Positions 45,673 through 55,463 are shown, counted from the first letter of the stretch. The stretch: DNA of 64,000 nt from Tenacibaculum agarivorans (GCF_001936575.1 NZ_MSMP01000018.1:38170-102169); one strand, 5' to 3'. Notes: generated from the sequence alone by a model not told the origin. Numbers and translations: made by a program.

Positions 45673-46263
45673 TTATCTGGAATACATTTTTTTTCGAATT
45701 CTACTCAATTGCACTGGAGTTATATTCAAATAACTAGCAATTTGATATTGCGGTATTAAATTATCAATATCTGGAATTCTCTTTTTTAATATCTGATATC
45801 TTTCAGTTGCATCCAAAAGTATTAACCTATCTAAACGATTAGTAATTAGATGTATTGAGGTTTGACTCACTTTATGCATGAATACTAAAAGTTCTTGATT
45901 TTTAACTGCTAAACTCATTAAATCTTTGATGTCACCAACGAATAATTTAGAGTTGGTTAAGCATTTAAAATAATCTGTAGAGATATCATTGTCATTTCCT
46001 AGATCAGAAACATCCATAAAGATGTGTTTTTCAAACATTATAGATCTAATATATTCCTTTTCCATTTTAATATCTTGAGTGAAATTGGCCATAATACCAG
46101 ACTCAATGATATAAAAGTTTTTAGAAGGTACATCCTTAGTTTTTATAAAATCACCACTCTTATACTCTTTTTCTTTTAAAATAGAAGAAAATGAATCTAT
46201 AGAGGTTTCGGAGATATCATTCATGTAAAATTTACAGAATTGATATATAAAATTGTTTTCCAT
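45673..46263 (-). CDS. Crp/Fnr-like regulator, downstream member of a tandem pair
   Basis: 196 residues: a cNMP-binding-like beta fold (residues about 20-115; GDFIKTKDVPSKNFYIIESG), a dimer helix, and a short HTH ending YQIASYLNITPVQLSRIRKK. The HTH is nearly identical to that of the gene directly upstream at 46265-46852, whereas the sensor domains differ. Only one base separates the upstream stop from this ATG. No cyclic nucleotide-binding Arg/Glu signature is convincing, so the signal is unknown. Confidence 0.86.
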   Translation of the reverse strand: MENNFIYQFCKFYMNDISETSIDSFSSILKEKEYKSGDFIKTKDVPSKNFYIIESGIMANFTQDIKMEKEYIRSIMFEKHIFMDVSDLGNDNDISTDYFKCLTNSKLFVGDIKDLMSLAVKNQELLVFMHKVSQTSIHLITNRLDRLILLDATERYQILKKRIPDIDNLIPQYQIASYLNITPVQLSRIRKKMYSR

Positions 46264-46264
46264 G

Positions 46265-46852
46265 TTATACTGAATACATTTTTTTTCGAATTCTACTTAA
46301 TTGTACGGGAGTGATATTTAAATAACTGGCTATTTGATATTGAGGAACTAAATTTTCTATGTTGGCAAAACGATTTTTTAGGCTTTTGTATCGCTCAGTA
46401 GCATCCATAAATGAAAGTTCATCTATTCTCTTTTGAGATTGTAAAAGACTATGCTCTATGATTCTATTATATAATAATGATAGTTGATGATTCTCTGTGG
46501 TTAATTTGATGAAATCTAGATAACTACCTTTAAAAACAGTACAAGATGATAAAGATTTATAGTAATTTATACTATTATTATCCTTGTCTAAAGAAGATAT
46601 ATTAGTGAAAATGGTTCCTTTATCATGAAGTGCTCTAATGTATTCTTTGTCATTAGCCTTACTTTTAGAATAGCTTCCAACAATTCCGGATACAACAATA
46701 AAAAAATCCTTAGCAATAGTTTTTTCTTTTATAAGTACGTAATCTTTAGGATATTCTTTTAAATCAATGCAACTTAAAAATAAAGAAATATTTTCATCAG
46801 ATATTTCTTTCATATATGACTTTAGTAAAGATGTAACAATAGTACCTTTCAT
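46265..46852 (-). CDS. Crp/Fnr-like regulator, upstream member of a tandem pair
   Basis: 195 residues with a cNMP-binding-like domain (YVLIKEKTIAKDFFIVVSGI, about 38-57) and a C-terminal HTH QYQIASYLNITPVQLSRIRKK identical over at least 20 residues to its tandem partner. Cotranscribed with it (1-base gap) and preceded by wbqC 23 bp away. Diverged sensing domains with shared DNA recognition suggest regulation of the same sites by different signals. Confidence 0.86.
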   Translation of the reverse strand: MKGTIVTSLLKSYMKEISDENISLFLSCIDLKEYPKDYVLIKEKTIAKDFFIVVSGIVGSYSKSKANDKEYIRALHDKGTIFTNISSLDKDNNSINYYKSLSSCTVFKGSYLDFIKLTTENHQLSLLYNRIIEHSLLQSQKRIDELSFMDATERYKSLKNRFANIENLVPQYQIASYLNITPVQLSRIRKKMYSV

Positions 46853-46875
46853 ACGCTAAAAAAGATTTTTCTAGG

Positions 46876-47493
46876 TTATTCTTTAATTTTTACATTTTCC
46901 AAAAAAGATAATGCGTTTGGCCCCTCCATAAATAAAAGATCTAGAATGGATAAATTAGGAATAAAGCCATGTTTGTGATCAAACATCTGAGTATATTCTT
47001 CAATTTCTATTGAAATACCATTTTTGGCAATAGATAGATTTCTGTAATCCTTTATTTTAGGTGTTATTTCGTACGTGTCAGTTTTTGAAAATTCCTGAGA
47101 CATTTGAAGAGCATCAGTAACAAATAAGTACGAATCAATATTTAAATCTACTAAATATACATATTTTTTGTTATAAATAGAAGCGATATCATCTTCAAAA
47201 AACTCAAAGTAAGGAGAAGATCGATATGCAGCTTTCAATGACTTAAAATGTTGGCTTTGCCAAGGAAAATCGTTTTCTATTAAAGTATCTTTTGTTTTTT
47301 TTCTTTCAGAGCTACTATTATGTTTTACAGGAATATTTAATAGTAGTCTTCCATTAGCTCCGTAAATATAACAACGATTTCTATACGTTTGTTTTTGAAA
47401 ATTATCCTGAGTTTCAAAAACTACGTTATCAGAATTTAAAATAGCAGCATATTGGCTTACTGGAGAAAAATATGTAGGTATGAATAATGACAA
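46876..47493 (-). CDS. WbqC family protein
   Basis: 205 residues of the WbqC-like family, with IPTYFSPVSQYAAILNSDNV near residues 5-24, QTYRNRCYIYGANGRLLLNI near 35-54 and FPWQSQHFKSLKAAYRSSPYF near 75. In other bacteria WbqC-like proteins accompany O-antigen loci; here it is in the usual flavobacterial place just after lepB. Start TTG at 47493, 9 bp from the lepB stop. Confidence 0.88.
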   Translation of the reverse strand: MSLFIPTYFSPVSQYAAILNSDNVVFETQDNFQKQTYRNRCYIYGANGRLLLNIPVKHNSSSERKKTKDTLIENDFPWQSQHFKSLKAAYRSSPYFEFFEDDIASIYNKKYVYLVDLNIDSYLFVTDALQMSQEFSKTDTYEITPKIKDYRNLSIAKNGISIEIEEYTQMFDHKHGFIPNLSILDLLFMEGPNALSFLENVKIKE

Positions 47494-47502
47494 CTTAAAA
47501 AA

Positions 47503-49080
47503 TTATTTTGTTTTCTTCTTTTTAGGCATAAAAACAAATACTAAAACTCCAATAAAAGCTAGTATACCGATCCAGAAATAAGATTTAGATTCACCATTAG
47601 TAACAGTTCTAAACATTCTATCCCAGCGTATTTTACGAGTGTCTTTGTCGTAACTAAACCAAACCATTACAGGAGTACCTATAACATGGTTAAAAGGTAC
47701 ATATCCCCAAGCTCTGGCATCTAAAGAGTTTTGTCGGTTATCTCCCATCATCCAGAAATAATCTTGCTTAAAAGTATAACTATTCACTTTTTTACCATTG
47801 ATGTAGATATCATCTCCGAAAAAGGTAAGCTCATTTTGCTCATACTCTTGAATAATTCTTTTGTAAAAAGGTATAGTTTTAGCATTTAATTCCACAGTAG
47901 CTCCTTTTTTAGGAATATAAATAGGACCAAAATTGTCCACAGACCATGGATACATTGGGTTATGAGGAAATAAACTTTGGTTTTTATCATAAAAACCTGA
48001 TGGGGCAAGGTTTTTAGTAACACTTTTTACAATTGGATTTTTGGCAATAGCTTTAGCTTCTTCATCAGTAAGATTTAAAAAGTATTTACCATTACCGTAT
48101 TTAGCTTCTTCTAGCCTTACATTGTATCTTTTAAGAGCAGGGATACTAAACCTTTCTTCTCCTGTATCAACAATATGATACCACTGAGGTTTTGCACTTT
48201 CAGGTAATATGGAACGTTTACCATTAATATAAATATATCCGTCTTTAATCTCTAAACTATCACCAGCAACTCCAACACAACGCTTTACTAAGTTTGTCTT
48301 CTTATCAATAGGTTTATAATAGTTCCTGTCAGAAGTAAGAATATTCATATTTCTTAGTGTATCTGCAGGTTGACCAAAAACAACGATATCATTTCGTTTA
48401 ATTTTTTTCAACCCGGGTAATCTCATATATGGAAGTTGTAATTTATTAATTAATGAGTTATTTCTATTCTCATAATCATCACTAAAAACATAAGATTTTG
48501 TCTGTAAACCAGGAATACTATCGTGAATCATTGGTAATGAAACGGTAGTCATAGGAACTCTAGCTCCATAGTGAAATTTACTAACAAATAAATAGTCACC
48601 AATTAATAATGTTTTTTCTAGCGAAGAAGAAGGAATCACATAAGGTCTAATGAAATAATTATGCACAATGGTTGCAGCTATTATCGCAAATGCTATAGAA
48701 CTCAACCAATCACCAATGGCAGTTGGGGCTTTTAGTTTTCTATTCTCATCATATTTTGGATCGTTGAAATATGAAATGTAAAAGATATAAAAACCTAAAG
48801 TTACTATAGCTAAAATAGAATCTTTAGTAGTTTTAAAGCCAAAACTTCTACAGGTTTCAATCCAAAGTACAGGAAACATGATAAGGTTAACAGTAGGAAT
48901 GAAAAGCAAAATCACCCACCATTTAGGACGTTTTAAAATTCCAAGTAGTACAATTGCATTATAAATAGGTATTGCAGCTTCCCAAGCTTTTCTATCTGCT
49001 TTTACATATAATTTCCATGTACCTAAAAAATGGATTAATTGTACAATTAAAAATAAAATGAACCATCCAGTGAATGACAT
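47503..49080 (-). CDS. lepB: Signal peptidase I (long Bacteroidetes form)
   Basis: 525 residues: four or so N-terminal helices, then IRPYVIPSSSLEKTLLIGDY with the catalytic Ser near 153 (family form PTSSMEKTL; here Leu follows in place of Met), the catalytic Lys in NLVKRCVGVAGDSLEI near 268, and the C-terminal GDNRQNSLDARAWGYVP box. It cleaves signal peptides on the outer face of the inner membrane. The extra loop between Lys and the GDN box is typical of this phylum. Confidence 0.95.
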   Translation of the reverse strand: MSFTGWFILFLIVQLIHFLGTWKLYVKADRKAWEAAIPIYNAIVLLGILKRPKWWVILLFIPTVNLIMFPVLWIETCRSFGFKTTKDSILAIVTLGFYIFYISYFNDPKYDENRKLKAPTAIGDWLSSIAFAIIAATIVHNYFIRPYVIPSSSLEKTLLIGDYLFVSKFHYGARVPMTTVSLPMIHDSIPGLQTKSYVFSDDYENRNNSLINKLQLPYMRLPGLKKIKRNDIVVFGQPADTLRNMNILTSDRNYYKPIDKKTNLVKRCVGVAGDSLEIKDGYIYINGKRSILPESAKPQWYHIVDTGEERFSIPALKRYNVRLEEAKYGNGKYFLNLTDEEAKAIAKNPIVKSVTKNLAPSGFYDKNQSLFPHNPMYPWSVDNFGPIYIPKKGATVELNAKTIPFYKRIIQEYEQNELTFFGDDIYINGKKVNSYTFKQDYFWMMGDNRQNSLDARAWGYVPFNHVIGTPVMVWFSYDKDTRKIRWDRMFRTVTNGESKSYFWIGILAFIGVLVFVFMPKKKKTK

Positions 49081-49153
49081 AATTTCTCTAGTTTAATTTT
49101 TTATCAGTTTTAAGACGCAATCTACAGCATTTAGTTATAAAAAGACCGTAGTT

Positions 49154-49855
49154 TTAACCTATGTTTAACACATCTTTCATGGTGAAAACTCCCTTTTTAT
49201 CTTTCAACCATTCAGCAGCAATTACTGCGCCTAATGCAAATCCTTTTCTGTTATGAGCTGTATGTTTAATTTCAATACTATCTACTACAGAGTCATAATT
49301 AATCGTATGTGTGCCTGGTACTTCAGGAGTTCTTACTGCAGTAATAGGAATGTGATCATCGGATGTTTTGTTATCCAATTCCCAAGCCGTTTTATCGGAG
49401 TTTTCAATAATTCCTTCAGCTAGTGTTATAGCAGTACCACTTGGCGCATCTAATTTTTTTGTATGATGAATTTCTTCAATACTAACTTTATATTGGTCTA
49501 AAGAGTTCATCATTTTAGCTAACTGCTGATTGAGTTCAAAGAAGATATTTACTCCTAAACTAAAATTAGAAGCATATATAAATCCACCATTATTAGTTTC
49601 ACATAAATTTACAGCTTCTTCATATTTTTCTAACCAACCCGTAGTTCCAGAAACTACAGGTATATTATTTTGTAAACAATTAGAAATATTTGAAAATGCT
49701 GCAGTAGGAATACTAAAATCAATAGCTATATCTGCATTTGTAATATCGTAATTTTTAGTCCCATCATCTTTTATCACAACTTCATGACCTCTTTCTAGGG
49801 CAATTTTTTCAATTTCTTTACCCATTCTTCCGTAACCTAGTAAGGCTATTTTCAT
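49154..49855 (-). CDS. dapB: 4-hydroxy-tetrahydrodipicolinate reductase
   Basis: A 233-residue enzyme with the NAD(P) motif ALLGYGRMGKEIEKIA at residues 3-18, the substrate loop EEIHHTKKLDAPSGTAI near 128-144 with the catalytic His-His and Lys, and VSGTTGW near 68. It makes tetrahydrodipicolinate on the lysine/diaminopimelate route and so feeds peptidoglycan. It lies 2 bp after the DUF5683 gene in the same transcript. Confidence 0.95.
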   Translation of the reverse strand: MKIALLGYGRMGKEIEKIALERGHEVVIKDDGTKNYDITNADIAIDFSIPTAAFSNISNCLQNNIPVVSGTTGWLEKYEEAVNLCETNNGGFIYASNFSLGVNIFFELNQQLAKMMNSLDQYKVSIEEIHHTKKLDAPSGTAITLAEGIIENSDKTAWELDNKTSDDHIPITAVRTPEVPGTHTINYDSVVDSIEIKHTAHNRKGFALGAVIAAEWLKDKKGVFTMKDVLNIG

Positions 49856-49857
49856 AA

Positions 49858-50439
49858 TTAAAAGGAATATTTTAAAGTTAAACCTACCTTAGGTAAGTCA
49901 TCAAACATATCATTATTTGGTATTGCAGTAGGACTTATGGATAGATCATCACTATCATCAAATTGAATCAAGTGTGCAGTAACACTAGCTTCTACAATTT
50001 GTAAAACGTAAATTAACACGGTAGTTAGCAAAGATAAATCCCTATTTTGTCTTAATTGGCGTTGAGCACTTTCTAAACCAGCTGTAGATATAATAGGATT
50101 TCCATCTGCATCTGAAAATTCATCAGGTAGGCCTGCACTTCTTCTTCTAAAAGCAGTTCTAAACCTATCATATTCATTACTATTGTCTATAAAAAAGTAA
50201 ATACTAGTTGCCATACCTCCATAAATCAAAGGAAGTTGCCACCAATATCTGTTATTATAAATTTGTCCAGCTCCAGGAAAAAGCGCTGAATAAAAAGCAG
50301 CTTTGGAAGGAGCCAAAGGATTATACTTAACAGGTTGTTTCAGTTGTAATTGAGAAATATGTTTTACCTGAGTTGAGTCTTTTTGTGCATATAAATTGAT
50401 ACACACAAAAAATATACATATGTAATAAAGTATTTTCAA
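49858..50439 (-). CDS. DUF5683 family membrane-associated protein
   Basis: 193 residues with a signal peptide (MKILYYICIFFVCINLYAQ; TTG start), the hallmark SPAKA-like PLAPSKAAFYSALFPGAGQIYNN near 42-64, and two hydrophobic segments (about 70-87, 138-153). Function unknown; conserved between parB and dapB in this group. Confidence 0.86.
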   Translation of the reverse strand: MKILYYICIFFVCINLYAQKDSTQVKHISQLQLKQPVKYNPLAPSKAAFYSALFPGAGQIYNNRYWWQLPLIYGGMATSIYFFIDNSNEYDRFRTAFRRRSAGLPDEFSDADGNPIISTAGLESAQRQLRQNRDLSLLTTVLIYVLQIVEASVTAHLIQFDDSDDLSISPTAIPNNDMFDDLPKVGLTLKYSF

Positions 50440-50441
50440 TA

Positions 50442-51329
50442 TTATTTAAGCAATTCTTTTATTCGGTTAAAATCTTCAATAGAATTAAAAGGAATAGAAA
50501 TTTTTCCTTTACCATTATTTGCTACAGTCACATTAATTTTAGCATCAAAAAAGTCATTAAAATCTTTTAAACTGGCTGAAATAGCACTAGGTAGTGATTT
50601 TTTACTAGCTGCTTTTGCAACAGTTCCTGATTTTAAATTTCTTACTAAATCTTCTGTCTGACGTACTGATAATTTATCTCTTAAGATTTTTTCATAAATC
50701 TTTAATTGATCAGAAGGACTTTCTACATTAATCAAAGCTCTACCATGCCCCATAGAAATAAAGGCATCTCGCATTCCTGTTTGAATTATAGGATCTAACT
50801 TTAATAATCTTAGGTAATTAGTAACAGTAGATCTCTTTTTTCCTACTCTAATACTTAATTGTTCTTGAGTTAGTTTTATTTCATCTATTAAGCGTTGGTA
50901 TGATAAAGCAACTTCTATAGGATCTAAATTTTTACGCTGAATATTTTCAACCAAGGCCATTTCTAGCATTTCTTGGTCATTAGCAATACGAATATATGCC
51001 GGTATAGAAGCGTTTCCTACTAATTTTGATGCTCTAAAACGTCTTTCACCAGATACTAATTGAAATTTATCTTCTGCAAGTTTTCTAACAGTGATAGGTT
51101 GTATAACACCTAATTCTCTGATTGAATTTGCTAGTTCTTGTAAAGCATCTTCGTCAAAGTAAGTTCTTGGTTGAAAGGGGTTTACTTCTATTAATTTTAA
51201 GTCAATTTCAATAATACTACCAACAACCTTATCGGCATTTTCATCTGACGCAGAATTTACTTCTGCAGTTTCTTTTAACAAAGCTGATAATCCTCTTCCT
51301 AATGCTTGCTTCTTTGTTGCTTTTGCCAT
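50442..51329 (-). CDS. parB: Chromosome-partitioning protein ParB
   Basis: 295 residues: N-terminal KKQALGRGLSALL (the ParA-stimulating tail), ParB/Srx CTPase domain with NPFQPR and LVSGERRFRAS (about 51-110), the central HTH (VGKKRSTVTNYLRLLKLDP) and a dimerisation C-terminus. Binds parS near the origin and spreads as a clamp. No TGTTTCACGTGGAACA-type parS was seen. It lies 1 bp from parA. Confidence 0.95.
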   Translation of the reverse strand: MAKATKKQALGRGLSALLKETAEVNSASDENADKVVGSIIEIDLKLIEVNPFQPRTYFDEDALQELANSIRELGVIQPITVRKLAEDKFQLVSGERRFRASKLVGNASIPAYIRIANDQEMLEMALVENIQRKNLDPIEVALSYQRLIDEIKLTQEQLSIRVGKKRSTVTNYLRLLKLDPIIQTGMRDAFISMGHGRALINVESPSDQLKIYEKILRDKLSVRQTEDLVRNLKSGTVAKAASKKSLPSAISASLKDFNDFFDAKINVTVANNGKGKISIPFNSIEDFNRIKELLK

Positions 51330-51330
51330 T

Positions 51331-52095
51331 TTATGAATTCTTGTTTATAATTTCATTTGCTAAGTTAATATAATTTACGGCACCTTTACTTGTGGCATCA
51401 TATGAAATTATACTCTCTCCGTAACTTGGAGCTTCACTTAAACGAATATTTCTATGTACTACAGTATCAAAAACCATAGAACTAAAATGTTTGCGTACTT
51501 CATCAACTACTTGGTTAGAAAGACGAAGTCTAGCATCATACATAGTTAGTAATAAGCCTTCAATTTCTAATTCTTTATTATGAATTTTTTGAACGCTTTT
51601 TATAGTATTTAATAACTTCCCTAAACCTTCTAGTGCAAAATATTCACATTGAATAGGTATAATTACAGAATTTGATCCAACTAAAGAGTTTAATGTAATT
51701 AAACCTAAAGAAGGAGCACAATCTATTAAGATATAATCATACTCGTTTCCTAATTCTGCTAGAGATTTTTTTAACATGTACTCTCTTTCAGGCTTATCAA
51801 CAAGTTCAATCTCAATTGCAACCAAATCGATATGAGCAGGTACTAAATCTACATTAGGTGATTCAGTTTTTACAATAGCTTGTTTAATAGTTGCAGTATG
51901 TTCTAATACTTGATAGGTGCCAAGTTCTACAGTATCAACATCAATACCAAGACCAGAAGTTGCATTTGCTTGGGGATCTGCGTCTATTAATAAAACTTTT
52001 TTCTCTAAAACTCCTAGGGCCGCTGCTAAGTTTACTGATGTAGTAGTTTTTCCAACGCCACCTTTTTGATTTGCTATTGCAATGATTTTACTCAT
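51331..52095 (-). CDS. parA: Chromosome-partitioning ATPase ParA/Soj
   Basis: 254 residues with the deviant Walker A KGGVGKTTTS at 11-20 (signature Lys plus P-loop Lys), DADPQANATSGLG near 39-51 and IDCAPSLGLITLN near 124. An ATP-dependent DNA-binding dimer that works with ParB to segregate origins. Heads the parA-parB-DUF5683-dapB-lepB-wbqC run. Confidence 0.96.
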   Translation of the reverse strand: MSKIIAIANQKGGVGKTTTSVNLAAALGVLEKKVLLIDADPQANATSGLGIDVDTVELGTYQVLEHTATIKQAIVKTESPNVDLVPAHIDLVAIEIELVDKPEREYMLKKSLAELGNEYDYILIDCAPSLGLITLNSLVGSNSVIIPIQCEYFALEGLGKLLNTIKSVQKIHNKELEIEGLLLTMYDARLRLSNQVVDEVRKHFSSMVFDTVVHRNIRLSEAPSYGESIISYDATSKGAVNYINLANEIINKNS

Positions 52096-52320
52096 AGTTT
52101 TTATGTAATTAACAAACGTAAAAATACAATTATTTATGACTTTTCAACAAGGAAGATATTAACAAAAAAGTTAAAGATTACACTAAATACATTTAACGCT
52201 TTTTTTTGGAGTGTTTTTCGCCCAATTTAATAGACCTTAAGATGAATTTAAGTAGTTGTATGTTTGGTATATCATAAATTCTTTCAACTCAAAATAATTG
52301 TTGATTCATATATGAAATAA

Positions 52321-52348
52321 AAAAAACACAGCTATTAGCTGTGTTTTT
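52321..52348 (-). terminator. Terminator after dnaN
   Basis: AAAAACACAGCTA and TAGCTGTGTTTTT form an almost loopless perfect stem 24 bp beyond the dnaN stop. The remaining 52096-52320 before parA is AT-rich with no feature seen. Confidence 0.8.
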
Positions 52349-52371
52349 GATATTTATGATAAAAGATTTTT

Positions 52372-53490
52372 TTATCCATTTAACATTACTGGCATTACTA
52401 ACATGGTAATATGTTCACCTTCTTCAGTTCCATCAATAGGGGTTAAAATACCTGCTCTATTAGGTAAACTCATTTCAAGTTGTACATCATTAGCATTCAA
52501 GTTATTTAACATTTCGCTTAAAAAACGAGAATTAAAACCAATTTGCATATCATCACCTTGATAATCACAACTCAAACGTTCGTCAGCTTTATTTGCATAA
52601 TCTAAGTCTTCTGCAGAAATGTTTAGCTCTGTACCAGCCATTTTTAACCTAATTTGATGAGTGGTTTTACTCGAGAAAATAGATACACGACGTACAGAAT
52701 TTAAGAAAGAAGCTCTATCAACTGTTAATTTGTTAGGGTTTTCTTTAGGTATAACGGCTTCGTAATTTGGATATTTTCCGTCAATTAATCTACAAACTAA
52801 TACGATGTTGTCAAAAGTGAATTTAGCATTTGTATCGTTATATTCAATAGTAATAGCGTCATCAGATCCTCCTAGAATACCTTTTAGAATATTTAAAGGT
52901 TTTTTAGGCATAATGAATTCTGCAGTTTTATCAGCCGATACATCTGTTCTCGTATATTTAACTAATTTATGTGCATCTGTTGCAACAAAAGTTAGCTCTT
53001 TAGAGTTAAATTGAAAGAAAACTCCGCTCATTACAGGACGTAAATCGTCATTTCCAGCAGCAAAAATAGTTTTAGAAATAGCTGTAGATAAAACATGTGC
53101 AGGAATTTCAGTACTACTTGGAGAAGGCAATTCTATAGCTTTAGGAAATTCTTCGCCATCATGATAAGCCATATCGTATTTACCTTGTTCAGAACTAATT
53201 TCAATAGTGCTTTCTCCTTCTGTTTTAAAGGTTAATGGCTGATCAGGAAAAGTTTTAAGTGTATCTAGTAATAATCTAGCATTGATAGCTATTGAACCTG
53301 TGTCGGTGCTTTCAACATTTACTATAGCACTCATTGTAGTTTCTAAATCAGAAGCTGAAGCTTTTAATTGGTTTTCAGATAACTCAAATAAAAAGTTATC
53401 TAAAATAGGTAGTGTATTATTACTGTTAATTACTCCACCAAGTGTTTGTAACTGTTTAAGTAAATGTGAGCTAGATACAATAAATTTCAT
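52372..53490 (-). CDS. dnaN: DNA polymerase III sliding clamp (beta)
   Basis: 372 residues, full length for DnaN, three clamp domains; N-terminal MKFIVSSSHLLKQLQTLGGV, central DLRPVMSGVFFQF and C-terminal LVMPVMLNG, the usual ending that contributes to the protein-binding cleft. A dimer forms a ring holding polymerase on DNA. Here it stands alone, with no dnaA or recF next to it. Confidence 0.97.
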   Translation of the reverse strand: MKFIVSSSHLLKQLQTLGGVINSNNTLPILDNFLFELSENQLKASASDLETTMSAIVNVESTDTGSIAINARLLLDTLKTFPDQPLTFKTEGESTIEISSEQGKYDMAYHDGEEFPKAIELPSPSSTEIPAHVLSTAISKTIFAAGNDDLRPVMSGVFFQFNSKELTFVATDAHKLVKYTRTDVSADKTAEFIMPKKPLNILKGILGGSDDAITIEYNDTNAKFTFDNIVLVCRLIDGKYPNYEAVIPKENPNKLTVDRASFLNSVRRVSIFSSKTTHQIRLKMAGTELNISAEDLDYANKADERLSCDYQGDDMQIGFNSRFLSEMLNNLNANDVQLEMSLPNRAGILTPIDGTEEGEHITMLVMPVMLNG

Positions 53491-53584
53491 TGGTTGTTTT
53501 CTAAATGAATTTGATGTACAAAGATATTGTATTCAATTAATTTTGAAAATTAATTTATCAACACTTTTTTGTACGATTTGTTGA

Positions 53585-54526
53585 TTAATTAAAAAGGTAG
53601 CTAATACCTAAGCTACCGTAAAAGTTATTCAAGGGAACCCTGAAGCTTTTAATTTTTTTTGTATGATGTGTTACAGAGTATATGAAATTGAATCTGTTAA
53701 GCGTAAACTTGAAACCTAATTCAGTAGTTAAAACAATAGGTTTAATTCCATAACTAACAGCTTCGTTTTCGTTGAAAAAACTCCCCTGTATTGTGGCATC
53801 ATATAAAGCTAAACGTAACATAGGATTAATATAAAAAAAAGCTTCCGCCTTGTTTTCGAAATTACTAATAGAATTGTTTAGATTACTGTTAAATCCTATA
53901 GAATTAGCAATCTTTTGTAGTGGAATGAAACCTATTCTAGAATAAAGTCCTGTGCTAACATCTGTAAAGATGGTACCTAGGTTTGCTTTATTCATCCAAT
54001 TGATGTCTAAATGTTTAGATGTGCTTAGTTGTTTGGTGTATTCTGCATTAAAGTTTAAAGCAAATGCTTCTTTTATCTGATATTTCCATCCAATTGCTGG
54101 TACAAAACCATAGATTTCATGAACATAATTCATTAATTCCTCACCAAAAGCAGAAGGTCCAATAACTCCTATTTTTCCACCAATTCTAATGATAGATTCA
54201 TCTTTTCTAAAGTTACTAAATTCAAAACCTCCATATAAATATCCTGCAAAAGGTCTATCATGTTGGTCAATGGAAAAAACATTAGCTTTAAATGGAGTGT
54301 ATAGTTGTTGACCAATTTGAATAGTATATACCTTTTTATATAGCTTTTCATTTTCTTTATTGCTAAGAAAATCATAGGTTAAAAATACACCACTTGTATA
54401 ATATCTGTCTTGTTTTAGTGATATGAATAAGTCATTGTCACTAGCTAAACTAATTTGCTTGGAAAACTTTTTCTGAGAAAAGCAATTAATAGCAACGAAA
54501 AATAATAAAATTCCTTTTTTAATCAC
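53585..54526 (-). CDS. LpxR-like lipid A deacylase
   Basis: 313 residues: signal peptide (MIKKGILLFFVAINCFS; GTG start), then an outer-membrane barrel of the LpxR/DUF2219 family with ASDNDLFISLKQDRYYTSG at about 27-45, which carries the conserved Asn-Asp pair and the Asp/Thr/Ser of the LpxR active site, and RPFAGYLYGG near 91. LpxR removes 3'-acyloxyacyl chains from lipid A in a Ca-dependent reaction. The next gene is divergent. Confidence 0.88.
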   Translation of the reverse strand: MIKKGILLFFVAINCFSQKKFSKQISLASDNDLFISLKQDRYYTSGVFLTYDFLSNKENEKLYKKVYTIQIGQQLYTPFKANVFSIDQHDRPFAGYLYGGFEFSNFRKDESIIRIGGKIGVIGPSAFGEELMNYVHEIYGFVPAIGWKYQIKEAFALNFNAEYTKQLSTSKHLDINWMNKANLGTIFTDVSTGLYSRIGFIPLQKIANSIGFNSNLNNSISNFENKAEAFFYINPMLRLALYDATIQGSFFNENEAVSYGIKPIVLTTELGFKFTLNRFNFIYSVTHHTKKIKSFRVPLNNFYGSLGISYLFN

Positions 54527-54597
54527 GATGCCAAATTAGTAAAAAAAATATAGTATTCTACTTGAGAATTTATAATTTAGTGCTAATCTTTGTTAAT

Positions 54598-55455
54598 ATG
54601 GAAAATCAGCCTAAAATCACAGCAGAAGACTTTAAAAAAATAAAAAGTAATGAAGAGTTATTATCTTTTATTACAGATAATAACATACCATTCCGGTCTG
54701 TAGAGAAGGAGTTAATTTATGAAGAGGAATTAAGGAAGCTTCAGATTGAATTAGTGAAGCTACAACAGTGGGTTGCAAAAAATAATAAACGTGTTGCGGT
54801 TATATTTGAAGGAAGGGATGCTGCTGGGAAAGGAGGGAATATTAGACGATTTATGGAGCATTTAAATCCTAGATCTTCTCGTTTGGTTGCACTAAATAAG
54901 CCTACAGAAGTTGAAATGGGACAGTGGTATTTTCAACGTTATATAAAAGAGTTGCCTAATCCTGGTGAAATTGTTTTTTTTGACAGAAGTTGGTATAATA
55001 GAGCAGTTGTTGAGCCTGTGATGGGCTTTTGTTCAGAGGCACAGTATCGAAAATTTTTGGTACAAGTACCAGAATTTGAACATATGTTGTATGAAGATGG
55101 TGTAGTGGTGATAAAATTTTGGTTGTCGATTACAAAAAAAGAGCAACTTAAAAGATTTGAGGCTAGAATGGATAATCCTTTAAAACACTGGAAATTTAGT
55201 CCTGTTGATAAAAAAGGTCAGGAGTTATGGGATCGATATACCTATTATAAAGCAGAAATGTTTACTAATACACATACAACATACTGTCCTTGGACGATTA
55301 TAAAAACAAATAGTAAGAAGATAGCAAGACTGGAGGCAATTCGTCACGTATTGTCAAAGTTTGATTATGATGGAAAGGAAGATGCATTAACAAATCTAAA
55401 TCCAGACCCTAATGTAGTAATGAGATATTATAGGTCTGTAATTCAAAACGATTAA
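54598..55455 (+). CDS. ppk2: Polyphosphate kinase 2, class I-like (first of tandem pair)
   Basis: About 285 residues from the ATG at 54598; a TTG 36 bp upstream opens the same frame but gives an implausible hydrophobic extension. Walker A FEGRDAAGKGGNIRRFMEH near 74-92, FFDRSWYNRAVVEPVMGFC near 130-148 and WKFSPVDKKGQELWDRY near 200 match class I PPK2 enzymes, which usually interconvert polyphosphate and GTP or ATP. Eight bases separate it from a second PPK2. Confidence 0.93.
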   Translation: MENQPKITAEDFKKIKSNEELLSFITDNNIPFRSVEKELIYEEELRKLQIELVKLQQWVAKNNKRVAVIFEGRDAAGKGGNIRRFMEHLNPRSSRLVALNKPTEVEMGQWYFQRYIKELPNPGEIVFFDRSWYNRAVVEPVMGFCSEAQYRKFLVQVPEFEHMLYEDGVVVIKFWLSITKKEQLKRFEARMDNPLKHWKFSPVDKKGQELWDRYTYYKAEMFTNTHTTYCPWTIIKTNSKKIARLEAIRHVLSKFDYDGKEDALTNLNPDPNVVMRYYRSVIQND

Positions 55456-55463
55456 AGTTTTAT

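Noticed and set aside
50442..53490. Replication origin
   Set aside because: parA, parB and dnaN are present, but no dnaA, DnaA-box cluster or parS site was seen in the gaps.
54562..54597. N-terminal extension of the first class I PPK2 from a TTG
   Set aside because: It adds 12 hydrophobic residues unlike the family; the ATG at 54598 gives a normal start.
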